A DNA stretch of 64,000 bases from JAWXBK01 sp040878185 (GCA_040878185.1 JBBDMS010000048.1:11750-75749), one strand, 5' to 3'. Numbered from the stretch's first letter, positions 17,022 through 24,594 are shown. A program made the numbers and translations. The notes: a model not told the origin generated them from the letters alone.

Positions 17022-18134
17022 ATGGCCAAGAATCGTAAAATCCTGATCCTCGCCGGCGACGGCATCGGTCCCGAAGTGATGGGCCAGGTGATGCGCGTGA
17101 TCGACTGGTTCGGGAAGAACCGTTCGCTCGAGTTCGACGTGTCCGAAGGGCTCGTCGGCGGTGCCGCGATCGACAAGCATGGCGTGCCGGTCACGGAAGA
17201 GACGATGGCGGATGCGATGGCGGCCGATGCGGTGCTGCTCGGCGCCGTCGGCGGTCCGAAATGGGACAATCTGCCCTTCGAGATCAAGCCCGAGCGCGCG
17301 CTGCTGCGCCTGCGCAAGGACATGGAGCTGTTCGCCAACCTGCGTCCCGCGATGGTGTTCGGGCCGCTCGCCGAGGCCTCGTCGCTCAAACGCGAGCTGG
17401 TCGAGGGGCTCGATATCGTGATCGTGCGCGAGCTGACCGGCGGTGTCTATTTCGGTTCACCGCGCGGCATCGAGACATTGCCCGACGGCACCAGGCGCGG
17501 CGTGAACACCCAGGTCTATACGACGCCCGAAATCATTCGCGTTGCGCGCGTCGCGTTCGATCTCGCGAAGCTGCGCAATGGCAGGGTCTGTTCGGTCGAG
17601 AAGGCGAACGTGATGGAAAGCGGCGTCCTGTGGCGCGAGGAAGTGCAGAAACTGCACGACAGCGATTACAAGGATGTCGAGCTCTCCCACATGTATGCCG
17701 ACAATTGCGCGATGCAGCTCGTGCGGCGGCCGAAGCAGTTCGACGTGATCGTCACCGACAATCTGTTCGGCGATATCCTGTCCGACTGTGCGGCGATGCT
17801 GACCGGCTCGCTCGGCATGCTGCCCTCGGCCTCGCTCGGTGCTGCCGATGCGACCGGGCGGCGGCGCGCGCTCTACGAACCGGTGCACGGCTCGGCGCCC
17901 GATATCGCGGGGCAGGGGCTCGCCAATCCGCTCGCGACGTTGCTCTCCTACGCGATGATGCTGCGCTATTCCTTCGAACAGCTCGAGGATGCGGCGCTGC
18001 TCGAGGGCGCGGTCGAAGACGTGCTCGCCTCGGGCGTGCGCACGGCGGACATCATGACGCCGGGTGCGACCAAGGTATCGACCACGGCGATGGGCGAGGC
18101 GCTGCTCGGCGCGCTGGATCGCCGCACGCGTTAG
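17022..18134 (+). CDS. leuB: 3-isopropylmalate dehydrogenase
   Basis: A 370-residue isocitrate/isopropylmalate dehydrogenase-family enzyme. It shows LAGDGIGPEVMGQVM at the start, the substrate loop RALLRLRKDMELFANLRP, the catalytic Tyr in ELTGGVYFG, the lysine in VEKANVMESG, and the metal-binding Asp block MYADNCAMQLV, then HGSAPDIAGQGLANP. It oxidatively decarboxylates 3-isopropylmalate with NAD+. A Shine-Dalgarno AAGGAAA precedes the ATG. Confidence 0.97.
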   Translation: MAKNRKILILAGDGIGPEVMGQVMRVIDWFGKNRSLEFDVSEGLVGGAAIDKHGVPVTEETMADAMAADAVLLGAVGGPKWDNLPFEIKPERALLRLRKDMELFANLRPAMVFGPLAEASSLKRELVEGLDIVIVRELTGGVYFGSPRGIETLPDGTRRGVNTQVYTTPEIIRVARVAFDLAKLRNGRVCSVEKANVMESGVLWREEVQKLHDSDYKDVELSHMYADNCAMQLVRRPKQFDVIVTDNLFGDILSDCAAMLTGSLGMLPSASLGAADATGRRRALYEPVHGSAPDIAGQGLANPLATLLSYAMMLRYSFEQLEDAALLEGAVEDVLASGVRTADIMTPGATKVSTTAMGEALLGALDRRTR

Positions 18135-18199
18135 GGCGCTGCGCACGCCAAGGGGCGCGATATAAGGCGTTGCGCGCTCCGACCTCTCTTGTCGGGTGC

Positions 18200-18228
18200 T
18201 TGACCCGCATCGGGTCGGCTCCTAGCGT
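18200..18228 (+). promoter_or_regulatory. possible promoter for the two small secreted proteins
   Basis: TTGACC (18200-18205) and TAGCGT (18223-18228) lie 17 bp apart between leuB and the small secreted protein genes. The -35 matches consensus at five of six positions, the -10 at only three. A perfect 7-bp GC hairpin at 18247-18267 follows in the leader. Confidence 0.25.
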
Positions 18229-18288
18229 GATCCTTCGGGGGTTGCGCCCGCCGCTCCAGGCGGCGGGATTGCGGAAGAGAGGCAACCG

Positions 18289-18567
18289 ATGCGTTTCACC
18301 ATGCTTGCGATGGTCGCCCTGGTCGCGATCGGCGTCACCGGCTCGGCGCCGGCCGAGGATCAGACGGCCAACGACCAGATAGCCGACCCGACCTTGAGTG
18401 GCGATGCGATTCCCTGCGGCTGCGGCGGCCCGAAGGCGATCTATGCCGCCAAATACGGGACGGTCCAGCCGCCGGCGCTGCAGCAGAGCAACCCGATCGT
18501 CCGGCCCGATGCCGAACAGCCGGCGGCCAGCGACGACCCCGAAAGTGACACAGCCAGCGGCGGTTGA
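18289..18567 (+). CDS. small secreted protein, unknown (92 aa)
   Basis: A 92-residue protein with a signal peptide (MRFTMLAMVALVAIGVTGSA, cleavage near APA-ED). The mature 70 residues hold a compact CGCGG motif (PCGCGGPKAIYAAKYG) and an acidic, Ser/Pro-rich disordered tail. AGAGAGG precedes the ATG. I recognise no family. Together with the 63-residue secreted protein 67 bp downstream it forms a two-gene unit closed by a strong terminator. Confidence 0.65.
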   Translation: MRFTMLAMVALVAIGVTGSAPAEDQTANDQIADPTLSGDAIPCGCGGPKAIYAAKYGTVQPPALQQSNPIVRPDAEQPAASDDPESDTASGG

Positions 18568-18634
18568 GTGAATCGACAGCCCGGGCCGCTCGGGCTATGA
18601 TCGAGGCTGGATCGGAGCTTAAAAGGAGGAAACC

Positions 18635-18826
18635 ATGCGCCTTTTCTCCATTTTGACGCTGTCGCTGCTGCTGGGTGCGGGCCTTCTGGCGCCGTCGCTC
18701 GCGGCTGCCGATTGCGCGGGTCACGGCGTGACCGCGTCGAGCAAGACCACCGACACGGTCGCCGAAGCGCCGGATCAGACGCCGGCGCCGACGACGACCA
18801 CGGGAACCTCGGCAACGGGCGGCTGA
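18635..18826 (+). CDS. small secreted protein, unknown (63 aa)
   Basis: A 63-residue peptide preceded by a near-perfect AAGGAGG ribosome binding site, implying high expression. The first 24 residues are a signal peptide (LFSILTLSLLLGAGLLAPSL, cleavage near AAA-DC). The mature part, about 39 residues, has one Cys and a Thr/Pro/Ala-rich unstructured tail. It shares signal-peptide-plus-disordered-tail design and a DQT string with the upstream 92-residue protein, but clear homology is not visible. The Rho-independent terminator at 18856 follows. Confidence 0.65.
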   Translation: MRLFSILTLSLLLGAGLLAPSLAAADCAGHGVTASSKTTDTVAEAPDQTPAPTTTTGTSATGG

Positions 18827-18855
18827 CGCACGCGCACTTAAAAAAACGCAACGTC

Positions 18856-18882
18856 AGGGCCGCCCTCCGGGGCGGCCCTTTT
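18856..18882 (+). terminator. strong intrinsic terminator
   Basis: The stem AGGGCCGCC (18856-18864) pairs perfectly with GGCGGCCCT (18871-18879) and is followed by TTTTCGTTT. This ends the transcript of the two small secreted proteins and separates it from the convergent Mpo1-like gene. Confidence 0.9.
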
Positions 18883-18981
18883 CGTTTCAGGAGCGAATTT
18901 TCTGGCGGCGCGGGTTGGTCGGCCCCGGCAGAGCAGGTTGGAGCAGAGAAGGAAGAGACGGCGACCGGGCGAGCGAGGGGT

Positions 18982-19365
18982 TCAGGCGATGCCGTGCCGC
19001 GCATATTCGCGCTCGAGCCGGCCGGCGAGCCAGAGGCCGAGCATCCGGTAGTCGCTCCAGAGCGACCAGAACGGATGGCCGAAGGTGGCGGGACGGTTGC
19101 CCTCGATCAGGAAATGGCCGGCCCAGGCCGGGAGATACCCCGCCAGGGGAACGAAGAGGAGAAGCCAGAGCGGGCCCTGGATCAGGGCCCAGAGCAGGAG
19201 AAGGGGTGCGAACGCGCTGCCGAGATAATGCATGCGGCGGCTGCCTTCCTTCCGGTGCAGCAGCAGATAACGCTGCCAGAAGGCGGGATAGCCGTCCGGA
19301 TTGGCCCCGGGATTGGGGTTATCGCCGATCCGGGGGTGGGTTTCGGAAAGGTCTCGCTCGGTCAT
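18982..19365 (-). CDS. Mpo1-like protein (DUF962 family)
   Basis: A 127-residue membrane protein with the DUF962/Mpo1 signature: WQRYLLLHRKEGSRRMHYLGS, two hydrophobic helices, and AWAGHFLIEGNRPATFGHP with the conserved His, followed by WSLWSDYRMLGLWLAGRL. The yeast member Mpo1 is an Fe-dependent dioxygenase acting on 2-hydroxy fatty acids of phytosphingosine breakdown; bacterial roles are unproven. The N-terminus (residues 14-22) has an NPNPGANPD string like that of the acetoacetate-CoA ligase. It is divergent from asd. Confidence 0.85.
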   Translation of the reverse strand: MTERDLSETHPRIGDNPNPGANPDGYPAFWQRYLLLHRKEGSRRMHYLGSAFAPLLLLWALIQGPLWLLLFVPLAGYLPAWAGHFLIEGNRPATFGHPFWSLWSDYRMLGLWLAGRLEREYARHGIA

Positions 19366-19491
19366 CGTCCTCGCTTGCTCTCCAACCGGTTGGGGCCTAT
19401 GTGATCGCGGCCCGCGCCCGGCTCAAGACGAATACGGCGATCATCGGTCATCATTGTTCCGAACGGAACGGATAAGAAACGGAAGGTTACG

Positions 19492-20514
19492 ATGGGTTTC
19501 AGGGTTGCGGTTGTCGGCGGCACGGGCAATGTCGGCCGCGAGATGCTGGCGACGCTCGCCGGCCACGAGTTTCCGGCGGACGAAGTGGTTGTGCTCGCCT
19601 CGTCGGGTTCGGCCGGCATGGAAGTCTCGTACGGCGAAGAGAAGACCCTCAAGGTCAAGGCGCTCGACACCTACGATTTCAAGGGCATCGATATCGCGCT
19701 CTTTTCGCCGGGTGCGAAAGTGTCGGCCGTGCACGCGCCGCGCGCCGCCGCCGCGGGTGCCATCGTGATCGACAACACCTCGCAGTTCCGCATGGATTCG
19801 GACGTGCCGCTGGTGGTGCCGGAAGTGAACGCCGATGCGATCGCCGGTTATACCAAGCGCCACATCATCGCCAATCCGAACTGCTCGACCATCCAGATGG
19901 TGGTTGCGCTCAAGCCGCTGCACGATCTGGTGCCGATCAAGCGCATCGTCGTCGCGACCTATCAGTCGGTCTCGGGTGCGGGCAAGGAGGGGATGGACGA
20001 GCTGTTTAACCAGACCCGCGCGATCTACATGAACGGCCCGGTCGAACACAAGAAATTCACCAAGCAGATCGCCTTCAACGTGATCCCGCATATCGACGTC
20101 TTCCTGGACGACGGTTCGACCAAGGAAGAATGGAAGATAGCGGTCGAGACGCGGAAGATCCTCGATCCCGATATCAAGGTATCGGCGACCTGCGTGCGCG
20201 TGCCGGTGTTCGTCGGCCATGCCGAGGCGGTCAATGTCGAGTTCGCCGACGAGATGTCGGTGCAGCAGGCGCGCGCCGCCTTGAAGAAGGCGCCGGGCGT
20301 CATCGTGGTCGATCACCGCGCGGACGAAGGCTATGTGACACCGCTCGAATGTGCCGGCGACGAGGCGGTCTATGTGAGCCGCATCCGCAAGGATCCGACG
20401 ATCGAACACGGGCTGTCGCTCTGGATCGTTTCCGACAATCTGCGCAAGGGCGCCGCGCTCAACGCGGTGCAGATCGCCGAAGAGCTGGTCGCCAATTATC
20501 TGCCGAAGCGATAA
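19492..20514 (+). CDS. asd: aspartate-semialdehyde dehydrogenase
   Basis: A 340-residue Asd of usual length. The NADP-binding loop GGTGNVGREML is at the start, and the catalytic cysteine is C131 in NPNCSTIQM. QSVSGAGKEGMDEL and the C-terminal substrate residues (RIRKDPT) complete the pattern. It reduces aspartyl phosphate to aspartate semialdehyde, feeding lysine/diaminopimelate, threonine and methionine. It is the last gene of the leu-asd order typical for this lineage and is convergent with pdxY. Confidence 0.97.
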   Translation: MGFRVAVVGGTGNVGREMLATLAGHEFPADEVVVLASSGSAGMEVSYGEEKTLKVKALDTYDFKGIDIALFSPGAKVSAVHAPRAAAAGAIVIDNTSQFRMDSDVPLVVPEVNADAIAGYTKRHIIANPNCSTIQMVVALKPLHDLVPIKRIVVATYQSVSGAGKEGMDELFNQTRAIYMNGPVEHKKFTKQIAFNVIPHIDVFLDDGSTKEEWKIAVETRKILDPDIKVSATCVRVPVFVGHAEAVNVEFADEMSVQQARAALKKAPGVIVVDHRADEGYVTPLECAGDEAVYVSRIRKDPTIEHGLSLWIVSDNLRKGAALNAVQIAEELVANYLPKR

Positions 20515-20549
20515 ACGCTGGCGAGCAGGCGGCGGACAGGCGGCGCGGA

Positions 20550-21452
20550 TCAGCGCAGCCTGACGGGTTCAAACGCGGGGGCCGGCTTTTCGTCGGCCCC
20601 CGTTTCCGTGTCCGGCGGAACCAGCAGCAACTCGCGCCCGCCCGCCGCGACGGTGGCGGAGACGACGGCCTGCGTGTCGGCGGTCGCGGCCGCAAGCGCG
20701 GTCGGCAGATCGCCGCCGCGCAGGACATGGCCGGTCAATCGCGCGGCGAAATAATCGCCGGTGCCATGCGCTTCGAGTTTCTGGCGGGCGACATCGACCC
20801 GCCAGGCGCCGCGATCGTCGACCGCGATGGTGGTGAGCGTCGTCGTATCGGTATCGATACCGGTCACCAGGATCGCGAGATCGCGCTTTGCCGTGCGTCG
20901 CAGCGCATCGGCAGCGGCCAGCGATTGCTCGACCGTGTCGGTCTTCATGTTGGCGAGCCAGCCGAGTTCGAACTGGTTCGGGATCGCGATGTCGGCGAGC
21001 GGCAGCAGCGTATCGCGGATCGCTTCCGCAACCGGCTCGGCGACATAGAGCCCGTCGCCGCGTTCGCCCATCACCGGATCGAGCACATAGAACGATGCGG
21101 GGTTGTGCCGCCTCACCCGGGCGACCGCGTCGGCGACGAGGGCTGCATTCCCGACATCGCCGAGATAGCCGCTCAGCACGCAGTCGCAGTCGCCGAGCGC
21201 GCCGATCGCTTCGAGCCCGTCGAGCATCGGCGTCAGCATGGCGGCGGTGTACCGCGTGCCGCGCGCCTCGGGATAGCCGAGATGGCTCGAAAGAGAGACC
21301 GTGTCGATCGGCCAGGCCTCGATGCCGAGCCCGTGCAAGGCCGGCATCGCTGCCGCATTGCCGACATGGCCGTAGACCACGCGCGACTGGATCGAGAGCA
21401 CGGCAAGCGGGCGGAGCCGGCGGTTCTGCTTCGTGGCGGCGGGCGCGATCAT
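20550..21452 (-). CDS. pdxY: pyridoxal kinase
   Basis: A 300-residue PfkB/ribokinase-like kinase of the PdxK/PdxY group. It has SIQSRVVYGHVGN near the start, where vitamin B6 kinases bind substrate, VLDPVMGE for Mg-ATP, and the anion-hole motif HGTGDYFAARLTG with the catalytic Asp near 232. Tyr replaces the common Leu after GTGD. It phosphorylates pyridoxal in the salvage route. The gene is convergent with asd, and a strong hairpin lies within its last codons. Confidence 0.92.
   Translation of the reverse strand: MIAPAATKQNRRLRPLAVLSIQSRVVYGHVGNAAAMPALHGLGIEAWPIDTVSLSSHLGYPEARGTRYTAAMLTPMLDGLEAIGALGDCDCVLSGYLGDVGNAALVADAVARVRRHNPASFYVLDPVMGERGDGLYVAEPVAEAIRDTLLPLADIAIPNQFELGWLANMKTDTVEQSLAAADALRRTAKRDLAILVTGIDTDTTTLTTIAVDDRGAWRVDVARQKLEAHGTGDYFAARLTGHVLRGGDLPTALAAATADTQAVVSATVAAGGRELLLVPPDTETGADEKPAPAFEPVRLR
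20577..20605. terminator. possible shared terminator hairpin of asd and pdxY
   Basis: GGGGGCCG (20577-20584) pairs perfectly with CGGCCCCC (20594-20601), loop of nine. On the plus strand GTTT follows and on the minus strand GCGTTT follows, so weak T-tracts exist both ways. The hairpin lies 60 bp after the asd stop and within the end of pdxY. Confidence 0.45.
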
Positions 21453-21499
21453 GGCGGCGAGCTAATCACGAGGCCCCGCCGCCGCGCCAGAGCCCGCCC

Positions 21500-21555
21500 G
21501 CGCTCAGGCCCGTCCGTGCTCAGGCCCGTCCGTGCTCAGGCCCGTCCGTGCCCAA
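21500..21555. repeat. 16-bp tandem repeat, about 3.5 copies
   Basis: Units of GTGCTCAGGCCCGTCC repeat at 21500-21515 (first base of the core differs), 21516-21531 and 21532-21547, then a partial copy. It lies upstream of the CoA-ester lyase and the divergent pdxY gene. The unit length is not a multiple of three and there is no coding frame, so it is a slippage-prone intergenic repeat. Confidence 0.8.
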
Positions 21556-21673
21556 CCAGTTTCCGCCGGTTGCGCGCCGGGTCCGATTGCCTATAGTCGC
21601 GCCGGTTTCGGGCCTCTCGGATCGCCAGCCTCAAGCGCGATCCGGCGGCGACGATCGAGGAGGATGGACGCAG

Positions 21674-22579
21674 ATGTTTCGCGGCAACTGGCCCCGCCGT
21701 TCGGCGCTCTACGTGCCGGGTTCCAATGCCCGCGCGATCGAGAAGGCGCGCACGCTGCCGGCCGATGTCGTGATCCTCGATCTTGAAGACGCGGTCGCGC
21801 CCGACGCCAAGCGCGATGCGCGCCAGGCGGTCTGCGATGCGGTCGTCGCGGGCGGCTTCGGCGAGCGTGAGGTGGTGATCCGCGTCAACGGGCTCAACAC
21901 GCCCTGGGGCTATGCCGATCTGGTCGCGGCGAGCAAGGCCGGCGCCGACGCGCTGCTGCTGCCCAAGACCGAGAATGTCGAATCGGTGCGCCAGTCCGAG
22001 ATGGTGATGGCGGCGAACGACGCCCCGTCGGAGCTCTCGATCTGGTGCATGATGGAAACGCCGCGCGCGGTCCTGAATGCCGAGGCGATCGGCGGCGCGA
22101 GCCCGCGGGTGCGCTGCTTCGTCATGGGCACGTCCGATCTCGCCAAGGATCTGCATGCCCAGCATACGCGAGACCGGCTGCCGATGATCACCGCGCTCGG
22201 GCTTTGCCTGCTGGCGGCGCGCGCGTTCAATCTCGCGATCCTCGACGGCGTGCATCTCGATCTCGATGACGTCGAGGGTTTCCAGCTCGCCTGCGAACAG
22301 GGGCGCGATCTCGGCTTCGACGGCAAGACGCTGATCCACCCGAAGACGATCGAGACGGCGAACCGCATTTTCGCGCCGCAGCCCTCCGAGGTCGAATGGT
22401 CACGCCGCATCATCGCGGCCCATGCCGAGGCGTCGCGCCAGGGCAAGGGCATCGTCGTGGTCGACGGCAAGCTGATCGAGAGTCTGCATGTGCTGAACGC
22501 GCGCCGCGTCGTTGAACTGGCCGATACGATCGCCGCCAAGGAAAAGGCCGAGCACGACCGGATCAAGGCGGCACAATGA
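21674..22579 (+). CDS. HpcH/CitE-family CoA ester lyase (malyl-CoA lyase-like)
   Basis: A 301-residue TIM-barrel lyase. It shows SALYVPGSNARAIEKA (CoA-binding start), VVILDLEDAVAPDAK with the Mg-binding Asp/Glu region, VIRVNGLNT with the catalytic Arg, LLPKTEN, MMETPRAVLNA with the metal-binding Glu, and GKTLIHPKTIE near the end. The family cleaves or forms citryl-, malyl- or methylmalyl-CoA or hydrolyses malyl-CoA. Its coupling by ATGA to the mesaconyl-CoA hydratase gene argues for beta-methylmalyl-CoA or malyl-CoA in the ethylmalonyl-CoA pathway; CitE-like alternatives remain. GAGGAGG lies about 12 bases before the chosen ATG. Confidence 0.85.
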   Translation: MFRGNWPRRSALYVPGSNARAIEKARTLPADVVILDLEDAVAPDAKRDARQAVCDAVVAGGFGEREVVIRVNGLNTPWGYADLVAASKAGADALLLPKTENVESVRQSEMVMAANDAPSELSIWCMMETPRAVLNAEAIGGASPRVRCFVMGTSDLAKDLHAQHTRDRLPMITALGLCLLAARAFNLAILDGVHLDLDDVEGFQLACEQGRDLGFDGKTLIHPKTIETANRIFAPQPSEVEWSRRIIAAHAEASRQGKGIVVVDGKLIESLHVLNARRVVELADTIAAKEKAEHDRIKAAQ

Positions 22580-23634
22580 GCGGCAAGACCGATCCCGGCC
22601 GCTATTTCGAGGATTTCCGGCTCGGCGAGCGCATCGTGCATGCGGTGCCGCGCACGCTCTCCGAGGGCGATGTGGCGCTCTATATCGCGCTGACCGGCTC
22701 GCGCTTCGCGCTGCATTCGTCGGATGCGTTCGCGCAATCGCTCGGGCTGCCGCAGGCGCCGATCGACGACGTGCTAGTGTTTCATATCGTGTTCGGCCGA
22801 ACTGTGCCGGACGTATCGCTGAATGCGATCGCCAATCTCGGTTATGCCGCCTGCCGGTTCGGCGTGCCGGTCTATCCCGGCGACACGCTCGCGACCGTCT
22901 CCGAGGTGATCGGGCTCAAGGAAACCTCGAACGGCGAAACCGGCATCGTCTACGTGCATTCGACCGGCACCAACCAGATGGGCGAGACCGTGCTCGACTA
23001 TGTGCGCTGGGTTCTGGTGAGGAAGCGCGACCGCAACGCACCCGCGCCGACGCCAATGGTGCCCGATCTGCCCGACGCGGTCGCAGCGGATGCGATCGTT
23101 GTACCGGAGGCGCTCGATCTCGCCGGCTGGAACGACGATCTCGCCGGCACGCGCCATCGCTGGGAGGATTACGAACCGGGCGAGCGCATCGATCATGTCG
23201 ACGGCATGACGATCGAGGAATCCTGCCACATGCTCGCGACGCGGCTCTATCAGAACAATGCGCGCGTGCATTTCAACCAGCATGTCGAAGCCGGCGGGCG
23301 CTTCGGCCGGCGCATCGTCTATGGCGGCCATATTATCTCGCTCGCCCGCGCGCTCAGCGCGAACGGTCTTGCCGGTGCGTTCCGCCTTGCCGCGATCAAT
23401 GGCGGGCGGCACTCGAATCCGAGTTTCGCCGGCGACACGATCTATGCCTGGAGCGAGGTGCTGACACGCGCAACGATCGCCGGGCGCGACGATCTCGGCG
23501 CGCTGCGGCTGCGCACGCTCGCCTGCAAAAACCGCAGCGCCGCGGACTTTCCCGACAAGGATGAAGCGGGCAAGACCGATCCCGCCGTCGTGCTCGAGCT
23601 CGATTACTGGGTGCTGCTGCCGCGGCGATCCTGA
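22576..23634 (+). CDS. mesaconyl-CoA hydratase-like MaoC double-hotdog protein
   Basis: A 352-residue protein with two hotdog halves. The first (about 10-160) opens GRYFEDFRLGERIVHAVPRT; the second (about 195-350) holds RVHFNQHVEAGGRFGRRIVYGGHIIS, the hydratase motif. Length and layout match mesaconyl-CoA hydratase (beta-methylmalyl-CoA dehydratase) of the ethylmalonyl-CoA pathway, and the adjacent CoA-ester lyase supports this. It would hydrate mesaconyl-CoA to beta-methylmalyl-CoA. The start overlaps the lyase stop by four bases. Other enoyl-CoA hydratase substrates cannot be excluded. Confidence 0.85.
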   Translation: MSGKTDPGRYFEDFRLGERIVHAVPRTLSEGDVALYIALTGSRFALHSSDAFAQSLGLPQAPIDDVLVFHIVFGRTVPDVSLNAIANLGYAACRFGVPVYPGDTLATVSEVIGLKETSNGETGIVYVHSTGTNQMGETVLDYVRWVLVRKRDRNAPAPTPMVPDLPDAVAADAIVVPEALDLAGWNDDLAGTRHRWEDYEPGERIDHVDGMTIEESCHMLATRLYQNNARVHFNQHVEAGGRFGRRIVYGGHIISLARALSANGLAGAFRLAAINGGRHSNPSFAGDTIYAWSEVLTRATIAGRDDLGALRLRTLACKNRSAADFPDKDEAGKTDPAVVLELDYWVLLPRRS

Positions 23635-23722
23635 TCGAACCGGCCCACGCGATATGTTGTGGGTACAGGAATCAAAACCCCAAAATCAGGTTGATCCGGC
23701 GCGAATCCGGATGGTAATGAGA

Positions 23723-23791
23723 GAGGCGTCAGGTGCGCCGAGCCCGAAGAACTCGCGCAACGCACCCCCGAAGGGATGCTCCTGACGCCTC
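23723..23791. ncRNA. candidate three-way-junction structured element
   Basis: A perfect 11-bp closing stem, GAGGCGTCAGG (23723-23733) with CCTGACGCCTC (23781-23791), encloses two further hairpins. One spans 23735-23758 (24 nt) and the other 23762-23779 (18 nt, seven pairs). Junction linkers are only T, AAC and T. Read as minus-strand RNA, both hairpin loops are C-UUCG-G tetraloops, which favours that orientation, but the plus strand (89 bp after the hydratase stop) is also possible. No known RNA family is recognised. Confidence 0.5.
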
Positions 23792-23824
23792 CCCGGAAGC
23801 CGCTTGCGACCGGCTCCGACACGA

Positions 23825-23862
23825 AAAAGCGGCGGGGACGCTGCGATCGTCAGCCCCGCCGC
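23825..23862 (-). terminator. intrinsic terminator on the minus strand
   Basis: On the minus strand GCGGCGGGG pairs with CCCCGCCGC (plus-strand arms 23829-23837 and 23854-23862) and is followed by TTTTTCGT. It is a normal Rho-independent terminator, yet no convincing minus-strand gene lies upstream of it in the next 600 bp, which hints at an unannotated transcript or a decayed gene. Confidence 0.75.
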
Positions 23863-24479
23863 GCCGTCCGAACACCGGAACGCGTTGCCGCGTCGGTGTC
23901 CCGCCGGGCGATCGGGCGTGACGTACGGACCCCGCGAAGGGTCCACAGCAACCCGACAGATCCACGGCACGAATTCCCGACCGGCCACCGGCGGTATCGG
24001 CACGGTCCGCGACCGAAATCGCAGATCGGGACGCTACGCTTCGATCGGCAGCAGCCGGGCCGCAAGCGGTCGGCGCCACCAAATCTCTCGCATCGTCATA
24101 TCGCGCAGGCGAAACGACGACGCGGCCGGCGCGGCTGGTCCGCTTTGCCCGCAGGCATTGCCAGGAACGGCCCGCGCACCCATCCCGGTTCGAGCGCCGC
24201 AGAACGGCGTCCGTTCCGGCACCGATCCGGTCTGCCGGCGTTGCCGCCGTCAATCCGGTTCGCGATCGTGGCCCGCATGGCCCCGGGTGCCGGCAGGAAC
24301 GGAGTTGCTGCCGATATCGGGAGCCGGCGCAGACCGCCGACCGACGCTTTCGCGTGCTGTCGAAAGCATGAAATCATTTCGCCGAAGCGGCAATCGTGAT
24401 TCGCCTCGCGGATCTATTTTCCTGTGTAAAACCGGCCCGGTCTTGCACAAACCGCGAAGCGATTTTCCACCGAACCATC

Positions 24480-24490
24480 CACAATTTGTG
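24480..24490. promoter_or_regulatory. small palindrome upstream of the sdh promoter
   Basis: CACAATTTGTG is an 11-bp palindrome (arms CACAA and TTGTG) about 38 bp upstream of the proposed sdh -35 box. It could be a regulator half-site pair; no known operator is matched with confidence. Confidence 0.25.
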
Positions 24491-24527
24491 ACGACTTAGA
24501 CAGTTTGGTTGCACTGCAGCATGCGCG

Positions 24528-24556
24528 TTGACTAAGCTGGCGGCGGGGCTTACATC
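24528..24556 (+). promoter_or_regulatory. possible sdhCDAB promoter
   Basis: TTGACT (24528-24533) and TACATC (24551-24556) are spaced by 17 bp, and the ATG of sdhC follows 38 bp later. The -35 is five of six to consensus, the -10 only three of six, common for alphaproteobacterial promoters. The ten bases TTACATCAGC at the -10 recur at the equivalent place before the atp operon. Confidence 0.4.
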
Positions 24557-24594
24557 AGCCTTGGCACGGAATCACAGATCTTCAGCGGGGATTC

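Larger units (their letters stand above)
23635..24594. other. 960-bp region without a convincing gene
   Basis: Open frames on both strands here are Arg/Pro/Ser-rich shadows without ribosome binding sites or recognisable domains. The left part holds a three-way-junction element (23723-23791) and a minus-strand terminator (23825-23862), which implies some minus-strand transcription from about 23.9-24.4 kb. One short minus-strand frame around 24034-24222 ends in MREIWWRRPLAARLLPIEA and could be a remnant. The right end (about 24400-24594) is less GC-rich and carries the sdh promoter region. Confidence 0.55.

Noticed and set aside
21500..21555. Possible CRISPR array
   Set aside because: Units are 16 bp directly adjacent with no spacers and no cas genes; a simple tandem repeat.
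23690..23730. Weak resemblance to the 3' part of an FMN riboswitch (GATCCGG..AATCCGGATGG..GAGAG)
   Set aside because: The conserved 5' half and junction motifs of the FMN aptamer are absent, and no riboflavin gene follows.
23729..24253. A 174-codon minus-strand frame in the gene-free region
   Set aside because: Arg/Ala/Ser-rich, no ribosome binding site, runs through both the terminator and the junction element; not coding-like.
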